From Dongshaea marina (GTDB lineage Bacteria; Pseudomonadota; Gammaproteobacteria; Enterobacterales; Aeromonadaceae): a stretch of 64,000 nt of DNA. Below, piece by piece: positions 9,225 to 17,180 of the stretch. The notes beneath the pieces are model-generated. The model was not told the DNA's origin. It saw only the letters and a program-made list of their open reading frames with translations, and did not search any database. Position numbers and translations under genes: made by a program. The stretch is taken from assembly GCF_003072645.1 (NCBI RefSeq), contig NZ_CP028897.1, positions 4,317,501 through 4,381,500 of the forward strand, written 5' to 3'. The stretch's first letter is position 1; each line of letters begins with the position of its first letter.

Positions 9225-10187
9225 TCAGGACTCCCCTTGCAGATCGGCTCTGCTCTCTACGCAAACTTCTTGAATCAGTCGATTCAGATCATCATCATTC
9301 CACACTGCCACGCCGCTATGAGTGACCGCCTGGGCCGATAATCCGGTGGCAAAGCGAAGGCACTCCTGCTGACTCCAACCATTGGCGAGTCCCCAACACA
9401 GGGCTGCCACCAGCGAGTCTCCGGCACCCACGGTACTCTGAACCTGCATCTTGGGTGGCGTCGCCTGAAGGCACTGTCCCCGATGAAACCACAGCACCCC
9501 CTCGGCTCCCTGAGAAACCACCACATGCTCAATCCCCATCTTTTGCAGGCGATGAGCGGCCTGGGCCCGTGCGGTTTCCGTGCTAAGGGGCTTTCCTAAC
9601 CATTGGCCTAGCTCCTCCTCATTGGGCTTAATCAGCCAGGGGCGTTGCTCGATTCCCCGGGCAAAGGCCGGGCCGCTGCTGTCAAACAGCACCCGCTTGC
9701 CCTGGGCAACCAGTTTGCCGATCCAGCCAGCCACAAGCTCGGCACTCAGCCCCCGGGGCAGACTGCCGGAGAACACAAACCATTGATGGTCTGAGGCAAG
9801 CTGCAGCAGCTTATTCTCGAATGAATTCAGTGCCTCATCGGTCACCTGGAATCCGGGGAAGTTCAGATCGCTCACCTCCCCGCCCTGCTCCGAAAGCTTG
9901 ACATTAATCCGGGTTGAGCCTGCCAGGCGCACAAACTGATCCTCGATGCCTGTGCGCTCAAACAGCTCACAAAAGGCGCCCTGGTTGTCCTGACCCAACA
10001 GCCCGGTGGCCGTCACCCTGGCACCGAGGCGTGCCAGCACCTGAGCCACATTGACCCCCTTGCCGGCGGCTCCCAGGGTGCTTCGCTCTATCTGATTGAC
10101 CCGGCCTCGCATAAACTGGCCAAGATAACCGGTCAGATCCAGGGCCGGATTGAGAGTGACGGTGACGATTGCCGGAAGTACGCTCAT
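9225..10187 (-). CDS. fruK: 1-phosphofructokinase FruK
   Basis: FruK phosphorylates fructose-1-phosphate to fructose-1,6-bisphosphate, feeding glycolysis. The 320 residues carry the two PfkB-family signatures: AAGKGVNVAQVLARLG near residue 42 and VGAGDSLVAALCWG near 250, whose Asp is the catalytic base. The start overlaps the fruB stop by 4 bp, and fruA starts 1 bp after its stop, which is a tight operon. Expression is presumably controlled from the Cra sites upstream of fruB. Confidence 0.97.
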   Translation of the reverse strand: MSVLPAIVTVTLNPALDLTGYLGQFMRGRVNQIERSTLGAAGKGVNVAQVLARLGARVTATGLLGQDNQGAFCELFERTGIEDQFVRLAGSTRINVKLSEQGGEVSDLNFPGFQVTDEALNSFENKLLQLASDHQWFVFSGSLPRGLSAELVAGWIGKLVAQGKRVLFDSSGPAFARGIEQRPWLIKPNEEELGQWLGKPLSTETARAQAAHRLQKMGIEHVVVSQGAEGVLWFHRGQCLQATPPKMQVQSTVGAGDSLVAALCWGLANGWSQQECLRFATGLSAQAVTHSGVAVWNDDDLNRLIQEVCVESRADLQGES

Positions 10188-11305
10188 GCGATCTCCTCCC
10201 CAAGACCGGCAGCGATCGCCTCACCAATTCCCTGCAGGGCCTCCGTGGCATCTTCACCATCTGCGGTAAAACGCAGTGTGTCGCCAACACTCACTCCCAG
10301 CGAGATGACCTTCATCAGGCTCTTGGCGTTGACCACCCCGGCCTGGCCTCCAACCTTTTCCACACTGAGATTGGCAGAAAACTGCTTGGCAACCTTAACC
10401 AGCATGGCTCCGGGACGGGCATGCAGTCCATGAGGGTTTATCACCTCAAATTCCGCCTGCTCACCCGCGCACTGTGGCTCAGTGAGAAGGGCAATCACCT
10501 GAGAAGCCTTGGTTACCTCGGCGAGCTTTTTAGGAGTTTGGTTACAGATGAGAGCCGAAAGGTTTTCAACTACCCCCATATAGCTGTTGTCACAGGCGGC
10601 AATCAATAACAGCCCTTTCACCGGGAGCTCCTGCTGTGAAACCTTAAGTTGGGTCGTGACATAGGCGATCGCAGACTGCCCGGCACCACTTAAGGTGCGC
10701 GACAGCCAGATCCCCTCCCCCAGGTACAGGGGAGATTGCTCAACCAGGGTCGCAATATCCTGCGCCTTAAGGTGATCTTGCCGGTACAGGAGCGATGCCG
10801 CACTCAGGGATAATCCCAGCAGATCCTCGATGGGCTGCTCCAGGGCGATAACCGATTCATCAAAAGCCAGCTCTTTGGCCTCCTCACTGAGAAGGGTCAG
10901 CAGCTCGGAAGGCTGCTGAATGTTTTTAAGGGCCTGTTCAATCCCGGGCTTATCCAGCACCCGGGTCAGCTGTTTGAGGATAGAAAGGTGCTCATCGGAC
11001 TTAGCGGCGATCCCGATCGCCAGATAGACGGTTTGACCGTCGCCCCAATCCACCCCATCGGGAAACACAAACGCCCGAACTCCGGTCTGATGCACCAGGC
11101 CACGGGTATCTGTGGTGCCATGAGGAATCGCGATCCCCTGGCCTAAACAGGTCGATGCCTGCTTCTCCCGGGCAAGCATCCCCTCGACATAACCTGCATC
11201 GACCAGTTCCTGTCGTGCCAGCTCGGAGGCGATCATGGTGATCGCTTCTGTCTTATCACTGGCCTGGCAGCCCAGGCGAATATCAGATCCAGCAAGAGTT
11301 AACAT
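10184..11305 (-). CDS. fruB: Fructose PTS diphosphoryl transfer protein FruB (EIIA-HPr fusion)
   Basis: FruB carries the phosphoryl group from enzyme I to FruA. The 373 residues comprise an EIIA-fru domain with its phosphorylated His62 in GIAIPHGTTD, a middle linker domain, and a C-terminal HPr domain with the active His295 in NPHGLHARPGA. The length matches E. coli FruB (376). It is the first gene of the fruBKA operon, with two Cra operators 75-113 bp upstream of the start codon. Confidence 0.97.
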   Translation of the reverse strand: MLTLAGSDIRLGCQASDKTEAITMIASELARQELVDAGYVEGMLAREKQASTCLGQGIAIPHGTTDTRGLVHQTGVRAFVFPDGVDWGDGQTVYLAIGIAAKSDEHLSILKQLTRVLDKPGIEQALKNIQQPSELLTLLSEEAKELAFDESVIALEQPIEDLLGLSLSAASLLYRQDHLKAQDIATLVEQSPLYLGEGIWLSRTLSGAGQSAIAYVTTQLKVSQQELPVKGLLLIAACDNSYMGVVENLSALICNQTPKKLAEVTKASQVIALLTEPQCAGEQAEFEVINPHGLHARPGAMLVKVAKQFSANLSVEKVGGQAGVVNAKSLMKVISLGVSVGDTLRFTADGEDATEALQGIGEAIAAGLGEEIA

Positions 11306-11379
11306 ATAAAACTCCTCTTTGACGCTGCCGAACCTGTCATCTGGAGTTCATCTTCCGGCAGTGTGGTTAAACCTAAAAA

Positions 11380-11395
11380 GCTGAAAGGATTCAGC
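11380..11395. promoter_or_regulatory. Cra (FruR) operator, fruB-proximal
   Basis: GCTGAAAGGATTCAGC closely follows the Cra consensus (GCTGAAACGATTCAGC in E. coli fruB). It lies between divergent fruB and cra, as expected for fructose-1-phosphate-relieved repression of the fru operon. Confidence 0.85.
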
Positions 11396-11402
11396 TAGCA
11401 AT

Positions 11403-11418
11403 GCTGAATCCTTTCAGT
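11403..11418. promoter_or_regulatory. Cra (FruR) operator, cra-proximal
   Basis: GCTGAATCCTTTCAGT is a second Cra-like site, in reverse orientation to the first and 23 bp from it centre to centre (about two helical turns). It is placed to act on both fruB and cra. Confidence 0.82.
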
Positions 11419-11494
11419 CTATTTTTCAAGCTTGCATATGGGGTGAAAGTGCAATACTTTGATCATCTCCACAAATTTGCAGTCATCCACACCC

Positions 11495-12493
11495 ATGAAA
11501 CTTGATGAAATTGCCAAACTGGCAGGTGTCTCACGAACCACGGCCAGCTACGTGATCAATGGCAAGGCCACTCAATATAGAATCAGTAAGAAAACCCAGG
11601 AAAAGGTAATGAAGATCGTCGATGAGAAGGGGTTTCGCCCCAATCATGCGGCGACTATGTTGCGAGCAGGTCAGAGCCGCACCCTGGGCCTGATCGTTCC
11701 GGATCTGGAGAACCAGAGCTATGCCAGGCTGGCCACCAAGCTCGAACTCCAGGCAAGAGAGCATGATTACCAGCTGATTATCTGTTGCAGCGACGATAAT
11801 CCTGACAATGAAAAAGCGGTTGCCCACTGGCTTAAAGAGCGCCAGGTCGATCTCTTGTTCGTTGCCAGCTGCCAGCATCCGCAGCACTGCAGCTACCAGC
11901 AGATGCGCAAGCAACTACCGGTGATCGCGCTGGACCGCCCCCTGGATGAGAGCCAATTCATCTCAATCATCAATGATGACTACACCGGGGCTCAGCAGCT
12001 GACCGAGCTGCTACTGGAGGGGAAGCCACAACAGATCGCCCTCATCGGTGCCCACCCGGATCTTCCCATTTCACAACAGCGCCAGTCCGGCTTCGAGCAG
12101 GCGGTTGTCGCCTGTCAGCATGCTCCCGAGCTGAAAACCTATTACACCGAGCTCTTTGATCATCAGCAGGCAAAACAGCTGATGGAGAAGCTGGTGCGAG
12201 ACAACCAGGTACCCGATGCCATCCTCTGTACCTCCTTTACCCTGATGGAGGGGGTACTGGAGACCCTGAGCCCGGACAGTAGCCTACTCGGCAGAATTCA
12301 GCTCGCCACCTTTGGTGATCATCGATTGCTGGATCTACTGCCAACGGCAATCCACTCACTGTCACAGTCACCGGAGAAGATTGCCCAGCTGGCGATAGAG
12401 AAAGCCCTTGAGCTTCTGAGCAAGGAAGCAGCTCCCGGGATCATCACCCTCCCGAGAACTCTGATCAAGCGGCGCAGGGAGATCGCTAGCTGA
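11495..12493 (+). CDS. cra: Catabolite repressor/activator Cra (FruR)
   Basis: This LacI-family regulator controls carbon flow in response to fructose-1-phosphate. The 332-residue protein opens with the helix-turn-helix MKLDEIAKLAGVSRTTASYV, almost identical to E. coli FruR, followed by the hinge (YRISKKTQEKV) and a periplasmic-binding-protein-like effector domain with PDLENQSYARLA. The frame is open to a TTG at 11459, but homology fixes the start at ATG 11495. It is divergent from fruBKA with two Cra operators between, so autoregulation is likely. In E. coli cra is far from the fru operon; adjacency is common in Vibrio-like genomes. Confidence 0.96.
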   Translation: MKLDEIAKLAGVSRTTASYVINGKATQYRISKKTQEKVMKIVDEKGFRPNHAATMLRAGQSRTLGLIVPDLENQSYARLATKLELQAREHDYQLIICCSDDNPDNEKAVAHWLKERQVDLLFVASCQHPQHCSYQQMRKQLPVIALDRPLDESQFISIINDDYTGAQQLTELLLEGKPQQIALIGAHPDLPISQQRQSGFEQAVVACQHAPELKTYYTELFDHQQAKQLMEKLVRDNQVPDAILCTSFTLMEGVLETLSPDSSLLGRIQLATFGDHRLLDLLPTAIHSLSQSPEKIAQLAIEKALELLSKEAAPGIITLPRTLIKRRREIAS

Positions 12494-12616
12494 CAAACAC
12501 AGGAGTTTGAGGCAATTTGCATAACGTCGGGTAAAATCTAATCTTTTCAGAACTTATTGCTGATTAAATTGTCTCAGCTTTGATACCGTCAAGGCTCTAT
12601 TAAGAATTGGTACTCT

Positions 12617-13456
12617 ATGCAAAACATGCTCACATGGCTTTTGGCATCTGTCACCATAATTACCGGGATGATCTGGATCCTGGATACTCTGCTATGGAGT
12701 AAGCAGCGTCAGGTTGAGCTTTTGCATCAGGAAGAGACCGATATTCTTGATATGGATGAGCTGGAGAGACGTACCCCCCATCGCTCGGCTTTCATCCGCA
12801 GTTGTTGCCGACTCTTTCCTGTGATCGCCTTTATCTTCGTGATCCGCTCCTTTGTCGTGCAACCCTACCAGGTACTGGGTGGCAGCATGAAGCCGACCCT
12901 TATTCCGGGGGATGTGGTACTGGTCAATAAGCTTAGCTACAGCCTGCGTGATCCGCTGTTTCATGGCAGCCTGCTCCATCTTCGTAAACCCGATCGCGGC
13001 GATCTTGCGGCCTTTCGCCAGGATCCCTCTTTGAGTGGAGCCAGCCATACCCATGTACGGATCAAGCGAATCGTCGCTCTGCCCGGGGATCGCTTGATCT
13101 ACAAAGATCAGCAACTGCTGGTGCAGCCAGCCTGTATGAGGCATCAGCCCTGCCCGCCTTCAAGAGTGATCTCCTATAGTCCGCCTGGTGGCCTATTGAA
13201 GATAACCCCGGATCAGGGGAGTAACCCGGATCCGAAAGTCCTGGTGTGGACAGTGCCGCCCAATAAGTTCTTTGTGATGGGTGACAACAAGCATAATCCT
13301 AAAAAGCACAATTGGGCGCTCATCCCAAGGCAGGATCTAATCGGTAAGGTATTCGCGATCTGGAACAGCTTTGAGGCCAATGACGGACTCTACTCCTGGC
13401 TCCCGGACTGGGCTCCGGTGAAGATGAACCTGTCACGAGTTGGAAGCGTAGACTGA
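12617..13456 (+). CDS. Signal peptidase I (LepB-like), divergent
   Basis: Signal peptidase I removes signal peptides from exported proteins at the inner membrane. The 279 residues have an N-terminal membrane segment (about 4-26), a short charged loop, a second membrane segment (about 70-85), then the catalytic Ser90 in GGSMKPTLIPGD and the Lys150 general base in IKRIVALPGD. The last signature reads MGDNKHNPKKHNW instead of the usual GDNRDNSxDSR, so it is a divergent member. It is not next to lepA, rnc or era, which suggests a secondary copy. It could serve a special subset of substrates, but that is inference. Confidence 0.88.
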   Translation: MQNMLTWLLASVTIITGMIWILDTLLWSKQRQVELLHQEETDILDMDELERRTPHRSAFIRSCCRLFPVIAFIFVIRSFVVQPYQVLGGSMKPTLIPGDVVLVNKLSYSLRDPLFHGSLLHLRKPDRGDLAAFRQDPSLSGASHTHVRIKRIVALPGDRLIYKDQQLLVQPACMRHQPCPPSRVISYSPPGGLLKITPDQGSNPDPKVLVWTVPPNKFFVMGDNKHNPKKHNWALIPRQDLIGKVFAIWNSFEANDGLYSWLPDWAPVKMNLSRVGSVD

Positions 13457-13504
13457 GGCGGTTTATATCCTGCGGATGGCTGATTGATCGCCCTTCGGGC
13501 GGGA

Positions 13505-13633
13505 GTTGTGGCTTCGCCACAGGTGTCGGGGCTCCGACTGCGCCCTACTTTTGTATCGTCAAAAGTAGGCAAAATCTCGCTACGCACTGCGAGTCCCTCC
13601 GCAGAGCTTCGCGGCTCGGCATCCATGCCTCGA
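13505..13633 (+). repeat. Dispersed intergenic repeat R1, copy 1
   Basis: This block starts with a TTGTGGCTTCGCCACAGG hairpin, continues with TACTTTTGTATCGTCAAAAGTA (an 8-bp dyad) and ends with a conserved tail finishing GGCTCGGCATCCATGCCTCGAA. Near-identical blocks occur at 23303-23480 (minus orientation) and 48311-48440, with a decayed copy at 32806-32894. Short frames in it are not genes. Confidence 0.85.
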
Positions 13634-13718
13634 ACGGATAAAACGACTGCCTAGACAAATACTAAAGTTATGTGTGGGTTTTCAGTGATGGCCCAACAGA
13701 CAATAGGGAGAATTAGGG

Positions 13719-14093
13719 ATGGATCAAGATCTGGATACAGCGGAATCAAATCTGGAACAAGAGATGGAGCTTCCCAAAAAATACAGGTTGTCTCGCTCAA
13801 GAATCATGTATATCGAAGAGAAGGGCTCAGGTCTGGAGGGGGAGGCGCGGATTGGCCGGGTCTACTTTTCTAAGTCCGGCAAAACTCTTTACTACCGAGG
13901 GCGCAGCTTTCAAAGCCTCAAAGGATTGGGCTTTAAAGCGAACTACTTTGAAGTCGAATCGGGTGAGCACTACTGGATATCCGGACCGCGCAAAGATCGC
14001 CAGGACAGGCTGTATGGCGGTAGCCTTGGCGTTACAATTGATGCCGATATTAAGGATGAATACATCCGCTACCTTGGAACCAAGCAGGCATAA
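13719..14093 (+). CDS. Conserved small protein of unknown function (often mislabelled DXP synthase)
   Basis: This is a 124-residue soluble protein. The segment from residue 29 on (MYIEEKGSGL, ARIGRVYFSKSGKTLYYRGR, VESGEHYWISGPRKD, DADIKDEYIRYL) matches a family of about 80-100 residues found in many proteobacteria. That family is sometimes named 1-deoxy-D-xylulose-5-phosphate synthase in databases, although it has none of that enzyme's domains. The first 28 residues look like an extension, so the real start could be the ATG at 13803 or 13806, but ATG 13719 has a purine-rich stretch before it. Function is unknown. Confidence 0.7.
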   Translation: MDQDLDTAESNLEQEMELPKKYRLSRSRIMYIEEKGSGLEGEARIGRVYFSKSGKTLYYRGRSFQSLKGLGFKANYFEVESGEHYWISGPRKDRQDRLYGGSLGVTIDADIKDEYIRYLGTKQA

Positions 14094-14647
14094 CCCCTTG
14101 CCGATGCCTTGCTAAATTTGCCTGCATTGCATGCGGCTGATTTGTATCTTCGCCACAGGATGCCGCTGCCGAGCGGCGGCGGGCAAAGGGGCAAACGCCT
14201 TTCCCCTTTGCAATCCCCTGGCGCCCCGGATCTCGCTTAATCCTCAGTGGATCTGATGATTGAAGCTCCGCTTAGACGTAACTTCCCTGTTACGGCTAAG
14301 CTCTCACGACATCTGCCGCACATGGATTGTGCCAATGGAACGAGAGCCATGGATGGCGGCAGTTCCCTATCGCTCGACTTAAATCCTCATTGATCCACTT
14401 CGGCGCTCGCTCACGGGGAACTTAAAACCCTCTCTTCGATTTATATTCTCCGCTGCTGACGACTTAGTTACGCCGATGCAAACAAAGCCCTGGCTGATGA
14501 TCAGCCTTATTCAAGGTGCGAAGCATGGATCTTGTCTGTTCAGCTGTTATAGTGTTCTGCTGTGCTGTTGAAAAGATGGTCATCTTTCCTCCCTCATTCT
14601 CATAGTGCAGCGCCATATAACCCTAAAGCTTCATAAGGATGGTATGC
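14094..14647. repeat. Gene-free spacer with structured repeat R2, copy A
   Basis: I see no gene here. The spacer holds repeat R2: a 59-base block at 14169-14227 identical to 15573-15631 with a 9-bp hairpin (GCAAAGGGG/CCCCTTTGC), a 32-nt hairpin at 14270-14301 with loop TTCCCT, a larger dyad near 14308-14362 containing two ATGGAT loops, and the conserved tail CTCGCTCACGGGG...CTCTCTTCGATT ending near 14442. Confidence 0.75.
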
Positions 14648-15496
14648 ATGCAACACCAACTCGACTTTATGCCTACTGAACACCGGCAGTTTCTCCAAGA
14701 TTCGGTTCGCGAGCTGAGAAGTGATAACCGTATTGTTGGTGTCGCGGGTGGCGGCTCCTTTATCCGTCAGCAGATGGATGAATTCAGTGATCTTGACCTG
14801 GTGGTAGCCATAGAGCCTCAAGAGTTTGAACAGGTAATGGCTGAGCGCACACTCATCGCCTCACGTCTGGGTAAGCTGGTCTCCTCTTTCACCGGTGAGC
14901 ATGTGGGTGAGCCCAGGTTACTGATCTGTCTCTATGATGAGCCAACCCTGCACGTTGATCTCAAGTTTGTCTCCCTGACCGATGCCGCTGACCGGGTTGA
15001 GACTCCGGTAATCCTGTGGGAGAGGGAAAGCCGCCTCTCTGAGGCTTTCATGGCAAGCAAGGCCTGCTACCCACAGCCCAACTTACAGTGGATAGAGGAT
15101 AGGTTTTGGATCTGGATCCACAACGCCGCTATGAAGATAGGCAGAGGTGAGCTGTTTGAGGCGATCGACTTTATCGGCTACCTGCGCTCGACAGTCCTTG
15201 GCCCCCTGCTGCACCTGGAAGCTGGCTCCCAGCCCTGTGGTCTTAGAAAGATAGAGAGGGTTGCAACCGAGCGTCCAACGCAATTACAGGCGACCCTGCC
15301 GGATTACAGTCAGCAAAGCTGCCTGCAAGCGGTCGAGGCTGTCATTCGCCTTTACCTTTCACTTCGTAACTCCCTGGCTTTTGAAGGCCTGCGAACCAAT
15401 CCTGCCGCCGAGCGAGTTGTAAAAAGTTATCTTGAGACGATCGCAGAAAAGATAAATGAGAGCGCACCGGCAGAGGCATTAGAGCCGAGCGCTTGA
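14648..15496 (+). CDS. Nucleotidyltransferase-fold protein
   Basis: This is a 282-residue protein with the pol-beta nucleotidyltransferase signature GGGSFIRQQMDEFSDLDL: the GS pair near residues 36-37 and the metal-binding Asp48 and Asp50. Further D/E residues follow in HVDLKF near residue 107. This pattern is shared with aminoglycoside nucleotidyltransferases and related uncharacterised enzymes. The substrate cannot be predicted. ATG 14639 is also in frame, but ATG 14648 has AAGGA at a better distance. No toxin-antitoxin partner (MNT-HEPN) is visible next to it. Both flanks are repeat-rich spacers, so it is probably an accessory gene. Confidence 0.75.
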   Translation: MQHQLDFMPTEHRQFLQDSVRELRSDNRIVGVAGGGSFIRQQMDEFSDLDLVVAIEPQEFEQVMAERTLIASRLGKLVSSFTGEHVGEPRLLICLYDEPTLHVDLKFVSLTDAADRVETPVILWERESRLSEAFMASKACYPQPNLQWIEDRFWIWIHNAAMKIGRGELFEAIDFIGYLRSTVLGPLLHLEAGSQPCGLRKIERVATERPTQLQATLPDYSQQSCLQAVEAVIRLYLSLRNSLAFEGLRTNPAAERVVKSYLETIAEKINESAPAEALEPSA

Positions 15497-15991
15497 TTGA
15501 ATGCTCGCCCTTCTGGCGGGGATTAATCTAACCTGCTGTCAGCTTTTTGTGCCTACAGCACTATTGCCACTACCGAGCGGCGGCGGGCAAAGGGGCAAAC
15601 GCCTTTCCCCTTTGCAATCCCCTGGCGCCCCCGTATTCGCTTTATCCTCTGAATGGGTTGCTCTTTAAAGGCTCAACATCGACAGACCATCCTTGGTCTG
15701 GCGATGTATTCGGGATATCCATATCCCTCAACCTTAAAGATCGGCTCCATTCATCGGAGCGAATATCAAGGGAAGTGAAAACCTTTCTTCGATTGAAGTC
15801 CCCGCGATAGCCTACCTCAAAGGACTCAGACGAGGGAATCCCAAATAACATTACTCATGACGTTGATTTTGACAAAGGCTTGGTACTCTGAGGAGCAGTG
15901 CGCACTGGGTATAAGAGTTAGAGTTAATGAATGTTGTCTGGATAGGAAGTCAGTATGATGACATGAGTCGCCCTGAGGATAAGTGATTTGT
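15497..15991. repeat. Gene-free spacer with structured repeat R2, copy B
   Basis: The 59-base block at 15573-15631 is identical to copy A. It is followed by a 32-nt hairpin at 15676-15707 (loop ATCCTT), a second small hairpin at 15711-15726 (GGGAT/ATCCC, loop ATCCAT), and a diverged tail AACCTTTCTTCGATT near 15780-15795. I see no gene. Confidence 0.7.
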
Positions 15992-16384
15992 ATGCTTGGT
16001 TTTCAATTTATCATTGTATTTTTGTGCCTGGTTAGCTTAACACTACTCACCCATCTATTTGGCAGCATGCTCCTATTAAACTTCAGGGTTAATAAAAAAT
16101 CATTCCCGATTACCTTCATTTACCTGACCAGAGTCATGCTTGTCATATTATTCATGCATATATTGGAGGCGGGATATTTTGCAATATATTATTACATGCA
16201 TGGATTTTTCGATTTTAGGACGTCACTTTACTTCTCTTTAGTGAGCTACAGCACCGTGGGTTACGGTGATATCGTTTTGCCTGAGGGTTTTAGACTGATT
16301 GGTGCAGTCGAGGGTTTACTGGGCACCATCATGGTTGGCTGGACTGTCGCTATACTGGTGAGGGTCCTAAAAAGCATCCGTTGA
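15992..16384 (+). CDS. Small ion channel protein with K+ selectivity filter
   Basis: This 130-residue membrane protein has about three hydrophobic segments (roughly 3-30, 42-68, 95-127) and the potassium-channel selectivity filter TVGYGD at 88-93, preceded by a short pore helix. It lacks any cytoplasmic regulatory (RCK/KTN or cyclic-nucleotide) domain, so it is a minimal channel that would need to form a tetramer. A GTG at 15983 is an alternative start closer to the GAGGAT ribosome site. Base composition is lower in GC than in the core genes, which suggests acquisition. Confidence 0.75.
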   Translation: MLGFQFIIVFLCLVSLTLLTHLFGSMLLLNFRVNKKSFPITFIYLTRVMLVILFMHILEAGYFAIYYYMHGFFDFRTSLYFSLVSYSTVGYGDIVLPEGFRLIGAVEGLLGTIMVGWTVAILVRVLKSIR

Positions 16385-17180
16385 GCCGAACTTCCTACTG
16401 CTCATCATAACCAGGCACTAAGCCATCATCTCAGAAGAAACATCAGCCAGAACCCGAGTACCGATGAGAAGACCCCAACTAACACGATAAAATTAAACAT
16501 TGTGACTCGCCACCAAACATGAATGAACGTTCATTCACACTTTTATACCATGCCCAGTTGAATGATGGCAATGAGTTTGTATAGAAATTGTGCACCTGTC
16601 ACATTACAGCAGCCCCAGCTCTCCTTCTCGCCCCCTACTCATAGGGAATCTTGTACCCTTTCTTCGATTCAACTTGCGGATTCATACGAACCCTTCAAAT
16701 TTCGTTTAACATTTCACATATCAACATCCAGTAACCGATCTGCGTCAAAGATTGCCACTTGAAGCCCTGCTAGAATCCCCCGGAAAACTGGGATAGCCGC
16801 AGGGATATGATCGACTCATCGCCCCGGCGGTAGCGTGCCTGAAGATAAAGTGGGTCATGGTGTGAATAATCTTTCGATAGAGTTTCACCCCACCGTTACC
16901 GAATACATAAGAAAAACCATTGGAGCTCCATATGATTTTTTTCAGGCACAATATTCGCTTTTAACAGAGAAAACACAGCTAGTCATCCCCACACCGCTGT
17001 AGCATGTTGATATGAAGTTATATTATTTAAACATCCTGCATAGAAACGATAATCCACGACTGGATTTATACTGAATTCAGCCTAGTAAGCTTTTATAGGG
17101 CTAAATGAGCATTGAGAGCTCCTGTAGCCAAATAGAAATTCCAGCTTTAAAATTGCTAACGAAAAAAATAGGGACATCGA
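16385..17180. other. AT-rich spacer before the defence island
   Basis: I support no gene in these 796 bases. They contain a perfect 18-bp palindrome at 16520-16537 (TGAATGAACGTTCATTCA), a tail fragment of repeat R2 near 16634-16675, and a 68-codon minus frame at 16745-16951 without recognisable family or ribosome site. The last 200 bases presumably hold the promoter of the nuclease gene. Confidence 0.5.
16520..16537. promoter_or_regulatory. Perfect 18-bp palindrome, TetR-type operator candidate
   Basis: TGAATGAACGTTCATTCA is a perfect dyad without spacer and resembles operators of TetR-family regulators. It has no regulator or obvious target next to it; the nearest genes are the ion channel upstream and the nuclease 640 bp downstream. 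Confidence 0.4.

Noticed and set aside
13390-13626. 78-codon minus frame and 13670-13873 plus frame next to lepB
   Set aside because: The first is a shadow of repeat R1 and the lepB end; the second overlaps the better supported small gene at 13719.
14648-15496. MNT-HEPN toxin-antitoxin module
   Set aside because: Only the nucleotidyltransferase-like gene is present; no HEPN partner frame is adjacent and the protein is longer than typical MNT antitoxins.
16745-16951. 68-codon minus frame upstream of the nuclease gene
   Set aside because: No ribosome site, no recognisable family and unusual composition; it may be a remnant but cannot be supported.
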